Shown piece by piece: positions 41,834 through 51,302 of a DNA stretch of 64,000 nucleotides. Source of the stretch: Deltaproteobacteria bacterium (GTDB lineage: Bacteria; Desulfobacterota; Desulfobacteria; Desulfobacterales; Desulfosarcinaceae); the NCBI GenBank assembly GCA_021824175.1, contig JAKALP010000009.1, positions 172,338 through 236,337 of the forward strand, read 5' to 3'. Position 1 is the first letter of the stretch; each line of letters opens with the position of its first letter. The notes beneath the pieces were generated by a model, which was not told the origin of the DNA, searched no databases, and saw only the letters and a list, made by a program, of their open reading frames with translations. The position numbers were made by a program, and so were the translations under genes.

Positions 41834-44590
41834 ATGAAGAACGGTGCCATGCAAATCCCAGAAACACTCAATCTCGACTATATCGACCAGCAGTATCAAC
41901 GCTACAAAGAAGACCCCCAATCCGTGGGTCGCGAATGGCAATTTTTCTTCCATGGTTTTGACATGGGCCGGGAGATGCAAGGCCCCGTTACCGCCGTCGC
42001 GCCGCCTCAACCCGCTGACGCGGCCGCCTGCCAGGTGGGCGAACTGATTCAGCGCTTCCGCCATCTGGGCCACCTGCTGGCGTGCATGGACCCCCTGAGC
42101 GCCTGCCCCACCTCCCACCCGCTGCTCGATTTGAACGCCTTCGGCTTGACCGCCGCCCATTTGGAGCAGGTGTACCCTACGCCCCAGTTCTCCTTTGCCC
42201 AGCGGCTCTCTTTAAAGGAGATCCTGCAAGTGCTTAAGGAGACCTACTGCCGCTCGGTGGGGGTGGAGTATATGCACCTGCAAGACCCGCATGAGCGCCA
42301 GTGGCTGCAGCAGCGCATGGAGCCGGTGCGCAACCAGCCGCCCATCGACGAAGCTGAGCAACGTCATATCCTAGATAAGTTGACCCAGTCGGCCATGTTC
42401 GAACAGTTCCTCAACAAACGCTATGTGGCCGTGACCCGCTTTTCCCTGGAAGGCGGCGACGGGTTGATCCCCATGCTCGATCTTCTGCTGCGCCATCTGG
42501 CCCGCCATGGCGCCCAGGAGGTGGTTCTGGGCATGGCCCATCGCGGCCGGCTCAATGTCCAGGCCAACATTTTGGACCGGCCGGCGGAAGAGATCCTGGC
42601 CGAGTTCGAACACTGCTATGACAATAGCCAGCTCGTGGGCGCCGGCGACGTGAAATACCATAATGGCTATCTGGGCGAGATCGACCTGGGCCAAGACGGC
42701 CGGCTGCTGGCCTTTCTGGCCAACAATCCCAGCCACCTGGAGATCGTCGATCCCGTGGTGCAGGGCATTGCCCGGGCGCGTCAGGAACTGCTCGGCGAGC
42801 AAGGCCGGCAGCAAGTGATTCCCATTGTCATGCACGGCGACGCGGCCTTTGCCGGCCAGGGCGTAGTGGCCGAGACCCTCAATATGAGCCAGCTCAAGGG
42901 GTATACCACGGGCGGCACCCTCCACGTGGTGATCAACAATCAGATTGGTTATACTACTTTGCCCGATGATGCCCGTTCCACCCGCTATACTACCGATCTG
43001 GCCAAAATGCTGATGGTGCCCATCTTCCATGTGCATGGCGAAAATCCTGAAGCCCTGGTGCATGTAATCCGCCTGGCAGCCGACTATCGCGCTGCCTTTG
43101 GCAAGGATGTGGTGGTGGATCTGGTGTGCTTCCGCCGCTTCGGTCATAATGAAGGGGATGAGCCCTACTTCACCCAGCCGTTGATGTATGACCGCATCAA
43201 AGAACGCCCCTCGCTGCACCGCCTCTACGCCGATCGTCTGATCGCGGCCCAGGTGATCACCGAAAAAGAGTTGACCCAACTGGAGAAGCAGCTGACCGTA
43301 AAATTAGATGCCGCCTATGACGAAGTACGCAACAGCGCCTGCCCCTTTCCGGATGTGCGCTTTTACCCCGGCTGGGACAAGCACAACGGCCGCTACAGCC
43401 ATGCACCGGTGCAGACCGCTATATCCGCCGAGCGTTTGATTGATCTGGCCCGCCGGCTCAACACCGTGCCGGAAGGGTTTACTTCCCACTCCAAGGTTCA
43501 ATTGCTGCTGCGTCGCCGCCTGGAGGCTGTGGAAAAAGGGGTGGGCATCGATTGGGGCAATGCCGAAGCTCTGGCTTTTGGGACATTACTGCTCGAAGAT
43601 ACCCCCATCCGCCTCAGCGGCCAGGATTCCGGCCGGGGCACATTCAGTCAACGCCATTGCGTGCTGCACGACCGCAAAACCGGAGAAGAATATCTACCGT
43701 TGCGCCATCTGGGCGAGCCGGCGGCCCGTTTCGATGTCTTTGACAGCCCCCTGTCCGAGGTCAGCGTGATGGGCTTTGATTATGGCTATGCTTCGGCCCA
43801 GCCCGACACCCTGGTGCTCTGGGAGGCCCAGTTCGGCGACTTTACCAATAATGCCCAAGGCATTGTAGATCTTTTCATTGCCAGCGGCGAAGCCAAGTGG
43901 CAGCGGTTGTGCGGCCTGACCTTGTTGCTGCCCCACGGGTGGGAAGGTCTGGGACCCGAACACTCCAGCGCCCGACTGGAGCGATTTTTACAGCTGTGCG
44001 CCGACGAAAACATGCAGGTGTGCGACGTCACCACGCCGGCCCAATACTTCCACTTATTGCGCCGCCAGGTCAGAGCGCGCTACCGCAAACCACTGATTCT
44101 CATGACCCCCAAGAGCCTGCTGCGGCATCCCAGAGCCATCTCCAGCCTCTCGGATTTCACCGAAGGCAGTTTCCAGGCCGTGCTGGACGACCCGGCCCGG
44201 CCGGAGAAAGCCAAGAAGCTGATCTTCTGCAGTGGTAAGATTTACTACCAACTGCTGCAACGCAAAGAGGATCTGGCCGCCGGCAATATCGCCATTATTC
44301 GATTGGAGCAGTACTACCCGTTCCCCTATGACCAGCTCAAGACCGTGCTGGCCAACTACCGCCTGGCTGAATCATGGACCTGGGTGCAGGAAGCTCCTGA
44401 GAACATGGGGGGTTGGACCTTCGTGCGGCCCCATCTGGAGGCGCTGATCGGACACCCGCTGACCTATGTGGGCCGCAAACCTTCTTCCACCCCGGCCACC
44501 GGTTTTCCCAATATCTACAAACTGGAACAGGCCGAGATCAGCGACAAGGCCGTGGGGCCGTATGATATGGGGAGGGGGACGATCAGTTAG
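41834..44590 (+). CDS. 2-oxoglutarate dehydrogenase E1 component
   Basis: This roughly 918-residue thiamine-diphosphate enzyme decarboxylates 2-oxoglutarate. It has the N-terminal segment YIDQQYQRYKEDPQSVGREW, the active-site region MAHRGRLNVQANI, the ThDP/Mg motif HGDAAFAGQGVVAET through INNQIGYTT, and FRRFGHNEGDEP. The C-terminal part ends in the E1 signature QEAPENMGGW. The start is uncertain: ATG at 41834 or 41849, neither with a good ribosome binding site; the ATG at 41756 would lie nearly on the promoter start point. It is followed by sucB and lpd but is separated from them by a methyltransferase gene. Confidence 0.92.
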   Translation: MKNGAMQIPETLNLDYIDQQYQRYKEDPQSVGREWQFFFHGFDMGREMQGPVTAVAPPQPADAAACQVGELIQRFRHLGHLLACMDPLSACPTSHPLLDLNAFGLTAAHLEQVYPTPQFSFAQRLSLKEILQVLKETYCRSVGVEYMHLQDPHERQWLQQRMEPVRNQPPIDEAEQRHILDKLTQSAMFEQFLNKRYVAVTRFSLEGGDGLIPMLDLLLRHLARHGAQEVVLGMAHRGRLNVQANILDRPAEEILAEFEHCYDNSQLVGAGDVKYHNGYLGEIDLGQDGRLLAFLANNPSHLEIVDPVVQGIARARQELLGEQGRQQVIPIVMHGDAAFAGQGVVAETLNMSQLKGYTTGGTLHVVINNQIGYTTLPDDARSTRYTTDLAKMLMVPIFHVHGENPEALVHVIRLAADYRAAFGKDVVVDLVCFRRFGHNEGDEPYFTQPLMYDRIKERPSLHRLYADRLIAAQVITEKELTQLEKQLTVKLDAAYDEVRNSACPFPDVRFYPGWDKHNGRYSHAPVQTAISAERLIDLARRLNTVPEGFTSHSKVQLLLRRRLEAVEKGVGIDWGNAEALAFGTLLLEDTPIRLSGQDSGRGTFSQRHCVLHDRKTGEEYLPLRHLGEPAARFDVFDSPLSEVSVMGFDYGYASAQPDTLVLWEAQFGDFTNNAQGIVDLFIASGEAKWQRLCGLTLLLPHGWEGLGPEHSSARLERFLQLCADENMQVCDVTTPAQYFHLLRRQVRARYRKPLILMTPKSLLRHPRAISSLSDFTEGSFQAVLDDPARPEKAKKLIFCSGKIYYQLLQRKEDLAAGNIAIIRLEQYYPFPYDQLKTVLANYRLAESWTWVQEAPENMGGWTFVRPHLEALIGHPLTYVGRKPSSTPATGFPNIYKLEQAEISDKAVGPYDMGRGTIS

Positions 44591-44625
44591 GGGCGTTGGC
44601 CCGTTGGCACGATGACGTACTTATT
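44590..44625. repeat. Half array of the AACGGGCC family after sucA
   Basis: GTTGGCCCGTTGGCACG at 44594-44610 represents only a left array, with ATTCGTTGG words of the other family at 44624. No facing partner is found between the following two genes. The AT-rich gene begins just after it. Confidence 0.5.
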
Positions 44626-44797
44626 CGTTGGTTGCCTTTTTTAAGGATTTTGATGTAAATGAAATAATTTTTGGAGAAAATTTAATATAAGGTCATGGCG
44701 GCGCATAATGTTGGGTTTCATTTCTCTTCGTTTAACTTTTTAAAGTTAGATTGAAGATTAATACAGTAAAGAAAAAGTTTTGTATAAAGGAGAGAGT

Positions 44798-46882
44798 GTG
44801 AAAGAATCATGCGAACTAGAAAATCTTCATCCAAGCGATACAAGAAATAACAAGCTTCATTTAAATGACAGATCCTTTCATGATTGGTACAGATTTGTTT
44901 TATCTTTTCCTCCCCATCTAGTCCGCTACTATCTGGCCAGGTTTAATGTCGATTCCGCAATGACAGTATTGGACCCGTTTTGTGGGACCGGCACAACCAT
45001 CGTAGAAGCGAGAAAAAACCTGATTAGTACTTATGGAATTGAGGCGAACGCCATGGCTGCGTTTGCATCAAATGTGAAATCTAATTGGATAAGCCAATAT
45101 CGGAAAGTAAAGAAGACGGCTATAGAGATCAATACAAAAGCTAACGATTTATATTGGGCTCTGAAAGGTAATTATCTTACATTTTCGGATGACCAGAATG
45201 CTGTTTTGTTGGGCAATTCCATAAACGCCATACCGCTTCACAAATGCCTTATTTTATTAAAATGCATCGATTCGATTTTAGATCGAGCGATTAAGGACTT
45301 ATTTCTTTTGGCGTTGGCTGATGTCGCCGTACATACTGCGAGTAATTTAAAATTCGGACCTGAAGTAGGTGTTTCGAGAAATAAGAAGTTAGATGCTGAA
45401 GTATTTGAAGCATTTTTTAAAAAGACATTGTTAATGTCCGACGATTTAGAATCGGTGTCAGAAATAAATACTCCGATCTCGTCAATAATAATAAAAAAAG
45501 ACGCCAGAATTTCAATTAATCCTATACCATACAAATCAATAGATGCGGTTATTACGTCCCCTCCTTACCCGAATGAAAAGGATTATACCAGGACGACGAG
45601 GCTTGAATCCGTGCTGTTAGGCTTTATTAACAATAGGAACGAATTGAAACAATTAAAACAGGATCTTATCCGTTCAAATACACGTAACGTCTACGTTACA
45701 GACGCTGACGACCAATACATTGCCAAAGGGTCATCGGTTGACAAGATAGCAAACGAAATAGAAAGAAGGCGTTTGGCGTTAAATAAAACGTCAGGGTTCG
45801 AAAGGCTTTATCATCGTGTGACACGGCTTTATTTTGGGGGGATGAAACGCCATTTAATTGAACTTAAACCATTTTTGAAAGATGGGGCTAAACTGGCGTA
45901 TGTGGTTGGCGACCAAGCCTCATACTTGCAGGTCCTCATAAGAACAGGCGAATTGCTCGCTGAGATAGCGCAGGAAATAGGGTATCGTGTGGTTAATCTG
46001 GATCTTTTCCGAACCCGCCTTTCCACTGCAACCGGTGCCCAACTTAGAGAAGAAGTACTTATACTGGAATGGAATCCAAAGGGGAGGAAGATTGTGGGAA
46101 AAAAAGATAATCGGTACGATCAAATTATCGAAAGAGTGTTCTTTGCGCATTATAGGAAAGGGATCACGGAATTTGAATTTAATAGAGAAGAGTTTGAACT
46201 GTTTTCCAAGGAACTCAATATCAAACTTCCTAAGAATTTAGGTGATATCGTATATTCCTATCGTTATAGAAACTCTCTGCCTGAGAAAATTAATGCATTG
46301 CTGGAAAAGGGTGAAGAATGGATAATCAGGTCCGCAGGCAGAGGAAAATATCGATTTTCAAAAAGCACATTGGGTCGAATTGTTCCAAATCTAAGACTTT
46401 CGAAGATAAAAGTGTTAGATGCTACCCCGGAAATAATCCGCAGATATGCCTTAAACGACGAACAGGCGCTTCTGGCGATTCTCCGATACAATCGACTTAT
46501 AGATATATTTCTTGAAATTACTTGCTATCCACTCCAAAGTCATTTGCGAACCACTGTACCCGGTATGGGCCAAGTTGAAACCGACGAGCTATATATTGGG
46601 TTAAACAAAAAGGGTGCACAATATGTGGTTCCCGTGCAGGCCAAGGGAAAAGCCGACCTGCTTGGAGTTGTTCAGATTGAACAGGACTTTGCAATTTGTG
46701 AGTCAAAATTTCCTGGCTTGGTTTGCCGGCCTATTGCTGCTCAATTCATCGAAGACGATTTAATCGCTCTTTTTGAGTTCGAAAAAAATGATGGAGAAAT
46801 CGCCATTAAAGAAGAAAAACATTATCGTATTGTCGCAAACTCCGATTTGTCAGACGATGAAATCAAGAATTACAACCAGTAG
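44798..46882 (+). CDS. DNA methyltransferase (N4-cytosine/N6-adenine type) with C-terminal nuclease-like domain
   Basis: About 694 residues in DNA clearly richer in A+T than its neighbours. The N-terminal half has methyltransferase motif I (LDPFCGTGTT, 59-67) and motif IV (TSPPYPN, 253-259), typical of beta-class modification enzymes, and YFGGMKRHL before a later conserved VVGD. The C-terminal 250 residues have no methyltransferase motif. They contain ETDELYIG (594-601) followed by PVQAKGKAD with Gln614 and Lys616, spaced like a PD-(D/E)xK nuclease core. The GTG at 44798 has AAAGGAGAG before it and is preferred to the TTG at 44780. It may be a one-gene restriction-modification enzyme. It is inserted between sucA and sucB. 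Confidence 0.78.
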   Translation: MKESCELENLHPSDTRNNKLHLNDRSFHDWYRFVLSFPPHLVRYYLARFNVDSAMTVLDPFCGTGTTIVEARKNLISTYGIEANAMAAFASNVKSNWISQYRKVKKTAIEINTKANDLYWALKGNYLTFSDDQNAVLLGNSINAIPLHKCLILLKCIDSILDRAIKDLFLLALADVAVHTASNLKFGPEVGVSRNKKLDAEVFEAFFKKTLLMSDDLESVSEINTPISSIIIKKDARISINPIPYKSIDAVITSPPYPNEKDYTRTTRLESVLLGFINNRNELKQLKQDLIRSNTRNVYVTDADDQYIAKGSSVDKIANEIERRRLALNKTSGFERLYHRVTRLYFGGMKRHLIELKPFLKDGAKLAYVVGDQASYLQVLIRTGELLAEIAQEIGYRVVNLDLFRTRLSTATGAQLREEVLILEWNPKGRKIVGKKDNRYDQIIERVFFAHYRKGITEFEFNREEFELFSKELNIKLPKNLGDIVYSYRYRNSLPEKINALLEKGEEWIIRSAGRGKYRFSKSTLGRIVPNLRLSKIKVLDATPEIIRRYALNDEQALLAILRYNRLIDIFLEITCYPLQSHLRTTVPGMGQVETDELYIGLNKKGAQYVVPVQAKGKADLLGVVQIEQDFAICESKFPGLVCRPIAAQFIEDDLIALFEFEKNDGEIAIKEEKHYRIVANSDLSDDEIKNYNQ

Positions 46883-46943
46883 TAATAATAAAGTAAATGA
46901 TTTGTAGAAGCCGAAAAAACTAAATAAACAACGAGGGGCTTAT

Positions 46944-48209
46944 ATGGCAATCGAAGTAAAAATACCCAGCGTGGGCGAATCGGTCCAGGAGGCGGTGCTG
47001 GCCGAGTGGTTCAAGCAGGACGGCGATGTGGTGGCCAAGGATGAACCGCTCTTTGTGATCGAAACCGACAAAGTCACCCTGGAGGTGACGGCCGAAGCCG
47101 CGGGTACGCTGCGAATCACCGTGGCGGCCGGCACAACGGTGGCCATTGGTGCTGTGGTGGGCTTCATTGAAGTGGGCGCCCAGGCGGCAGCGGCCGAGCC
47201 GGCGCCGCCAAAACCAGCGGCCCAAAAGCCCCCGGCCGTCCAAGCGGCCCCATCTACGCCCCAAACTCCCACGCCCGTTCCTCCGATCCCGGTGGCGCAA
47301 AAGGCTGAGGCCCCCATTGCAGCCGTGGGTCCACTTTCGCCGGCCGTACGGCGCCTGGTCGCTGAGAAGGGCATTGACCTCAACGCAGTCAAGGGCAGCG
47401 GACCGGCCGGCCGCATCACCAAAGGCGATGTGCTGCTGGCCCTGGAACAAGCCCCGGCGGGTGTGCCCGAAGCATGCGAGCCGCCGCCCGAGCTGGGCGA
47501 GACCACCGCGCCGGCCGAGGTGCGCAAGGCCATGTCGCCCATCCGCAAACGCATTGCCGAACGGCTGTTGCAGGCCAAGCAGAGCACGGCCATGCTCACC
47601 ACCTTCAACGACATCGACATGAGCCGGGCCATGGATATCCGCACCCAGTACAAGGATGCCTTCAAGGAGAAGCACAACATCTCCCTGGGTTTCATGTCCT
47701 TCTTCGTCAAAGCCTGCGTGGCGGCGCTGCAGGAGATCCCTGAAGTCAATGGGTTCGTGGACGGTAATGATATTGTCTACCACAACTATCAGCACATCGG
47801 CGTGGCCGTGGGTTCGCCCCGGGGGCTGGTGGTGCCGGTGATCCGTCATGCCGAGCGCCTGAGCTTCGCCCAGATCGAAAAGGCCATCGTGGATTACGTG
47901 GCCAAGATCAAGGAGAACCGCCTGGAGCTGGCCGACCTGGAAGGGGGCACCTTCTCCATCACCAACGGCGGGGTTTTCGGCTCCTTGCTGAGCACGCCCA
48001 TTCTCAACACGCCCCAAAGCGGCATATTGGGCATGCACCGCATCGAAAAGCGCCCGGTGGTGGTGGACGATCAGATCGTTGTCCGCCCCATGATGTACGT
48101 GGCCCTGAGTTATGACCACCGCATCGTGGACGGCCGCGGCGCGGTCACTTTCCTGAAACGCGTCAAGGAGCTGGTGGAGAACCCCGAACGGCTTTTGTTG
48201 GAGGTATAG
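46944..48209 (+). CDS. 2-oxoglutarate dehydrogenase E2, dihydrolipoamide succinyltransferase
   Basis: This 421-residue protein has an N-terminal lipoyl domain (lipoyl Lys in ETDKVTLEV near residue 43), an Ala/Pro linker, a peripheral subunit-binding domain (LSPAVRRLVAEKGIDLNAVKGSG) at about 125-165, and a catalytic acyltransferase domain with NGGVFGSLLSTPI and the active-site His in LSYDHRIVDGRGAV. GAGGGGCTTAT precedes the ATG. It should assemble with the sucA and lpd products into the 2-oxoglutarate dehydrogenase complex. Confidence 0.95.
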   Translation: MAIEVKIPSVGESVQEAVLAEWFKQDGDVVAKDEPLFVIETDKVTLEVTAEAAGTLRITVAAGTTVAIGAVVGFIEVGAQAAAAEPAPPKPAAQKPPAVQAAPSTPQTPTPVPPIPVAQKAEAPIAAVGPLSPAVRRLVAEKGIDLNAVKGSGPAGRITKGDVLLALEQAPAGVPEACEPPPELGETTAPAEVRKAMSPIRKRIAERLLQAKQSTAMLTTFNDIDMSRAMDIRTQYKDAFKEKHNISLGFMSFFVKACVAALQEIPEVNGFVDGNDIVYHNYQHIGVAVGSPRGLVVPVIRHAERLSFAQIEKAIVDYVAKIKENRLELADLEGGTFSITNGGVFGSLLSTPILNTPQSGILGMHRIEKRPVVVDDQIVVRPMMYVALSYDHRIVDGRGAVTFLKRVKELVENPERLLLEV

Positions 48210-48211
48210 CT

Positions 48212-49624
48212 ATGACCGAGACACACGATTTTGATTTGATTATCATTGGCTCCGGACCAGGCGGCTATGTGGCGGCCGTGCGCGCCGCTCAACTCGGGCT
48301 CAAAACCGTTTGCATCGAAAAGGAGGCGCGCCTGGGCGGCGTCTGTTTGAACAAAGGCTGTATCCCCAGCAAGGCCCTGCTCGACTCCAGCGAATACTAT
48401 CATCTGGCCCGCAACGAGTTGGCGGCCCACGGTGTTAAGACCGGCAAGGTGAGCCTGGATCTGGCCACCATGATGGCCCGCAAGGATCAGGTGGTGCAGG
48501 ACTTGACCACCAACGTGCGCAAGCTGCTGGAAGGCCACAAGGTTGAGATCATCCAGGGCACGGCGCGTTTGACTGCTCCCGGCGAGGTTGCGGTTCAAGA
48601 CCAGGAGAAAAAGGAACGCAAGATAACGGCCCGCAAAATTCTACTGGCCACGGGAAGTACTCCGGTTTCTCTTCCGGGACTCGCCTTTGACCCCCGGCAG
48701 ATCGTCAGCAGCACCGAAGCGTTGAGTTTGGATGAAGTGCCCAAACATCTGGGCATCGTGGGCGGCGGTTACATCGGCTTGGAGTTGGGATCGGTGTGGC
48801 TGCGGCTGGGCGCCAAGGTGACGGTGATCGAAATGCTGCCTAAGATCGGGACGGGTCTGGACTCCCAGGTGGCCCGCACCCTGGATCGCATTTTGCGCAA
48901 GCAGGGGCTGGAACTGCATCTGAATACCAGGGTAGTAGATGCGGCCGTGAGCGGCCGCAATGTCAAAGTCACCGTGGAAAAGGAAGAAAAGCGCGAGACC
49001 TTCAGCTTTGATCGTTTGTTGGTTTCCGTGGGCCGCCGGCCCCTGACCGCCGGTTTGGGGTTGGAAGAATTGGGCATCCAGACCGATCCCAAAAGCGGTC
49101 AAGTCATGGTCGATGAGAATTATCAAACCAACGTGCCCGGCATTTTCGCCATCGGCGACCTGATCCCCGGCCCCATGCTGGCCCACAAGGCGTCGGCTGA
49201 AGGCATCGCGGCCGTGGAGAAGATGGCCGGCCGTCACGGCGAGGTCAACTACGACGCCATCCCGGCCGTGATCTACACCCATCCCGAAGTGGCCTGCGTC
49301 GGCATTACCGAAAATCAGGCCCGCGAGCGCGACATTCCCCACTGCGTAGGCTCCTATCCCTTTACCGGCGCGGGCCGGGCGCGTTGCATGGGTGAAACCG
49401 ACGGTTTTGTCAAACTCATCGCCCACGCCAAAACCGATCGTATACTGGGAGTACATATTATCGGCGCCCGGGCCGCCGACATGATCGCCGAGTGTGTGCT
49501 GGCCATGGAGTTCGGCGCCAGCTCGGAAGATATCGCCCGCACGGTGCACGGCCATCCTACCTTTGCCGAAGCATTGATGGAAGCGGCCATGGCGGTGCGC
49601 AAGTGCGCGATCTATGGCTCGTAG
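48212..49624 (+). CDS. Dihydrolipoyl dehydrogenase (E3)
   Basis: This 470-residue FAD/NAD flavoprotein reoxidises the lipoyl group. It has the FAD-binding IIGSGPGGYVAAVRAAQLG, the redox-active disulfide GGVCLNKGCIPSKAL, a second dinucleotide motif GIVGGGYIGLELGS and the C-terminal active-site HGHPTFAEALMEA. It starts 2 bp after the sucB stop. It is the only lpd in the window and may also serve other lipoyl complexes. Confidence 0.95.
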   Translation: MTETHDFDLIIIGSGPGGYVAAVRAAQLGLKTVCIEKEARLGGVCLNKGCIPSKALLDSSEYYHLARNELAAHGVKTGKVSLDLATMMARKDQVVQDLTTNVRKLLEGHKVEIIQGTARLTAPGEVAVQDQEKKERKITARKILLATGSTPVSLPGLAFDPRQIVSSTEALSLDEVPKHLGIVGGGYIGLELGSVWLRLGAKVTVIEMLPKIGTGLDSQVARTLDRILRKQGLELHLNTRVVDAAVSGRNVKVTVEKEEKRETFSFDRLLVSVGRRPLTAGLGLEELGIQTDPKSGQVMVDENYQTNVPGIFAIGDLIPGPMLAHKASAEGIAAVEKMAGRHGEVNYDAIPAVIYTHPEVACVGITENQARERDIPHCVGSYPFTGAGRARCMGETDGFVKLIAHAKTDRILGVHIIGARAADMIAECVLAMEFGASSEDIARTVHGHPTFAEALMEAAMAVRKCAIYGS

Positions 49625-49627
49625 TTA

Positions 49628-49754
49628 TTGGTGTAATCCGTGTAATCAGTGCTATCCGTGGTAAAAGATTGACCACGGATTACACGGATGGCACGGATGG
49701 GCTAAGCGATTCCCCTCACCCCGGTCTGTACACCCCGCGGGGAGAGGGAGCTCC
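49628..49754. repeat. Inverted word array and REP hairpin after lpd
   Basis: GTAATCCGTG/TATCCGTGG words face CCACGGATTACACGGATGG words, with a 9-bp perfect stem at 49654-49662 against 49672-49680. Directly after it, 49711-49754 carries the minus-orientation REP-like sequence (CCCCTCACCCCGG through GGGGAGAGGGAG) also seen at 60.85 and 63.19 kb. Confidence 0.6.
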
Positions 49755-49859
49755 TATCCGGCATTCAGCAGTAAATTAAGAAATTGTGCTTCCCATACAT
49801 CAAGGCTGGCCGGGCTTTAAGCTCACGAGACCATCCCGCCAAAGCCCCGTGCCGTGGGA

Positions 49860-49911
49860 TTGAACATCGGATAGATTACATGGTTTTCGACGGGCCAACG
49901 GGCCAACGCCC
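49860..49911. repeat. Half array and conserved core near the bamD end
   Basis: A core resembling 13371-13403 and 36495-36530 (starting ATTGAACATCGGATAGATTA) is followed by GACGGGCCAACGGGCCAACG. Only the right-hand array is present. Confidence 0.6.
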
Positions 49912-49913
49912 CT

Positions 49914-50591
49914 CTATTTCTTCTCAAACATGCGCGGATCAGTGGGTTTGTAGGCGTCGCACGTGGCCAGGTATTGCAGGGCCAGGTAATTATACCCGGC
50001 GTCCGGGTATTGGGTGATGACGGCCAGAAAACGTTCCCGGGCGGCATAATATTGTTTTTGCTTGAAGTAGAAGCGCCCGATGTAAAACTCATGGCCTGCC
50101 AGGCTTTTCAAACAGGCGGTGATTTGGGCGGTGGCTTTTTGGGAGTAGGGATCGTCCGGATACTGGCGCTGAAGTCGGCGGAAGGTGTCCAGGGCTTTTT
50201 GGGCCGCGGTCTGGTCGCGATCAATGGTGTCCATCTGCTCGAAATAGCACTGGCCGATCTGGTACACCACATAAGGCGTGGCCTCGTTGCGCGGATGCAG
50301 CCGCTCAAACTCTTCATAAGCGGCCACGGCTTCGGGGTATTCCTGCAAATGGTAATGGGCTTCGCCGATCTTCAGCTCGGCTAAAATCGCGTATTTGCTG
50401 AACGGATACCAATCCTTGAGCTTTTTGAAGGCATCCAGGGCATCTTTGTAATCGCCTTTGTTATAGGCCTGAACACCTTCCTGTATCAATTCATGGGCCG
50501 GTTTTTCCGGGCCCTCTTTTTTAAACCAACTGCACCCCGCCAGGCCGAATGCCAGCAGGATCAATAACAGTAAACGGAAATGTTTTATCAT
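49914..50591 (-). CDS. Outer membrane protein assembly factor BamD
   Basis: This 225-residue lipoprotein of the BAM complex inserts outer-membrane beta-barrels. It has a lipoprotein signal ending LAGCSW near residue 20 and about five tetratricopeptide-like repeats (YNKGDYKDALDAFKKLKDWYP, YPEAVAAYEEFERLHP, FYFKQKQYYAARERFLAVI). Length is slightly short but normal for the family. It confirms a diderm cell envelope. The gene lies alone, with a thioredoxin gene upstream on the same strand. Confidence 0.9.
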   Translation of the reverse strand: MIKHFRLLLLILLAFGLAGCSWFKKEGPEKPAHELIQEGVQAYNKGDYKDALDAFKKLKDWYPFSKYAILAELKIGEAHYHLQEYPEAVAAYEEFERLHPRNEATPYVVYQIGQCYFEQMDTIDRDQTAAQKALDTFRRLQRQYPDDPYSQKATAQITACLKSLAGHEFYIGRFYFKQKQYYAARERFLAVITQYPDAGYNYLALQYLATCDAYKPTDPRMFEKK

Positions 50592-50688
50592 GGTGGTTGG
50601 ATTGAACCGGTGACCCTCGAAAGGGCTTGGGCGCGGATCAAACGTCTCCTTAATTGCGGTATGTTGGCAGGCTATTTATTAAGAAAAG

Positions 50689-50725
50689 CCCCCGCGGGGA
50701 GAGCCGGGGTGTTGCCCCGGATCAT
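50689..50725 (-). terminator. Possible terminator after trxA
   Basis: On the minus strand a GC-rich palindromic stretch (CCCCGG ... CCGCGGGGG) is followed by CTTTTCTTAATAA. Alternative foldings are possible, including a CCGGGG/CCCCGG stem at about 50704-50721. Confidence 0.45.
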
Positions 50726-50756
50726 CCGCGCGTCATGGAGCCTGGAGGGCGATGGG

Positions 50757-51083
50757 TTACAGAACCCCTTTAAGGCTGTCTTCGAGTTTGGATTTGGCGA
50801 CCATGCCGGTGATCTGATCCACTACTTTTCCTTTTTTAAAGAAAATCAGCGTCGGGATGGCCTTGATGCCGAATTTACCCGGCGTTACCGGGTTGTCGTC
50901 CACGTTGCATTTGGCGAATTTGATTTGACCCGCATAGGTGCCGGCCAGCTCTTCGATCACCGGTCCGATGGCTTTACACGGTCCGCACCACGGCGCCCAA
51001 AAATCGACGACCGCGGGTTTGTCGGCCTGTAAGATTTCATTGTCAAAACTGCTGTCACTCACGTCTACGATCCCTTTTGCCAT
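50757..51083 (-). CDS. Thioredoxin
   Basis: This 108-residue disulfide reductase has the active site WCGPCK at residues 32-37, the cis-Pro segment GIKAIPTLIFF and the usual length and fold. No signal peptide, so it is cytoplasmic. AAGGATGA precedes the ATG. It is monocistronic, between bamD and a histidine kinase. Confidence 0.96.
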   Translation of the reverse strand: MAKGIVDVSDSSFDNEILQADKPAVVDFWAPWCGPCKAIGPVIEELAGTYAGQIKFAKCNVDDNPVTPGKFGIKAIPTLIFFKKGKVVDQITGMVAKSKLEDSLKGVL

Positions 51084-51302
51084 GATGAATCATCCTTTCT
51101 GCGGAGGCTTTACACGTTGGATTGAAAGGCAAAAATAATATGAACCCCTGGGGTTGTCAACCAGCGGAATCAAAGGCCAACGCCAGCGGGAATAAAGGCC
51201 TTTTGGCATGGAGAGAGAATCGGTAAAAAATAATTTCTTTTAGGGTTCTTCCCGCCCCCCTCGAAGCGAACGGGTGTTCAGACGCGGAGCTCGGGGACGA
51301 AG

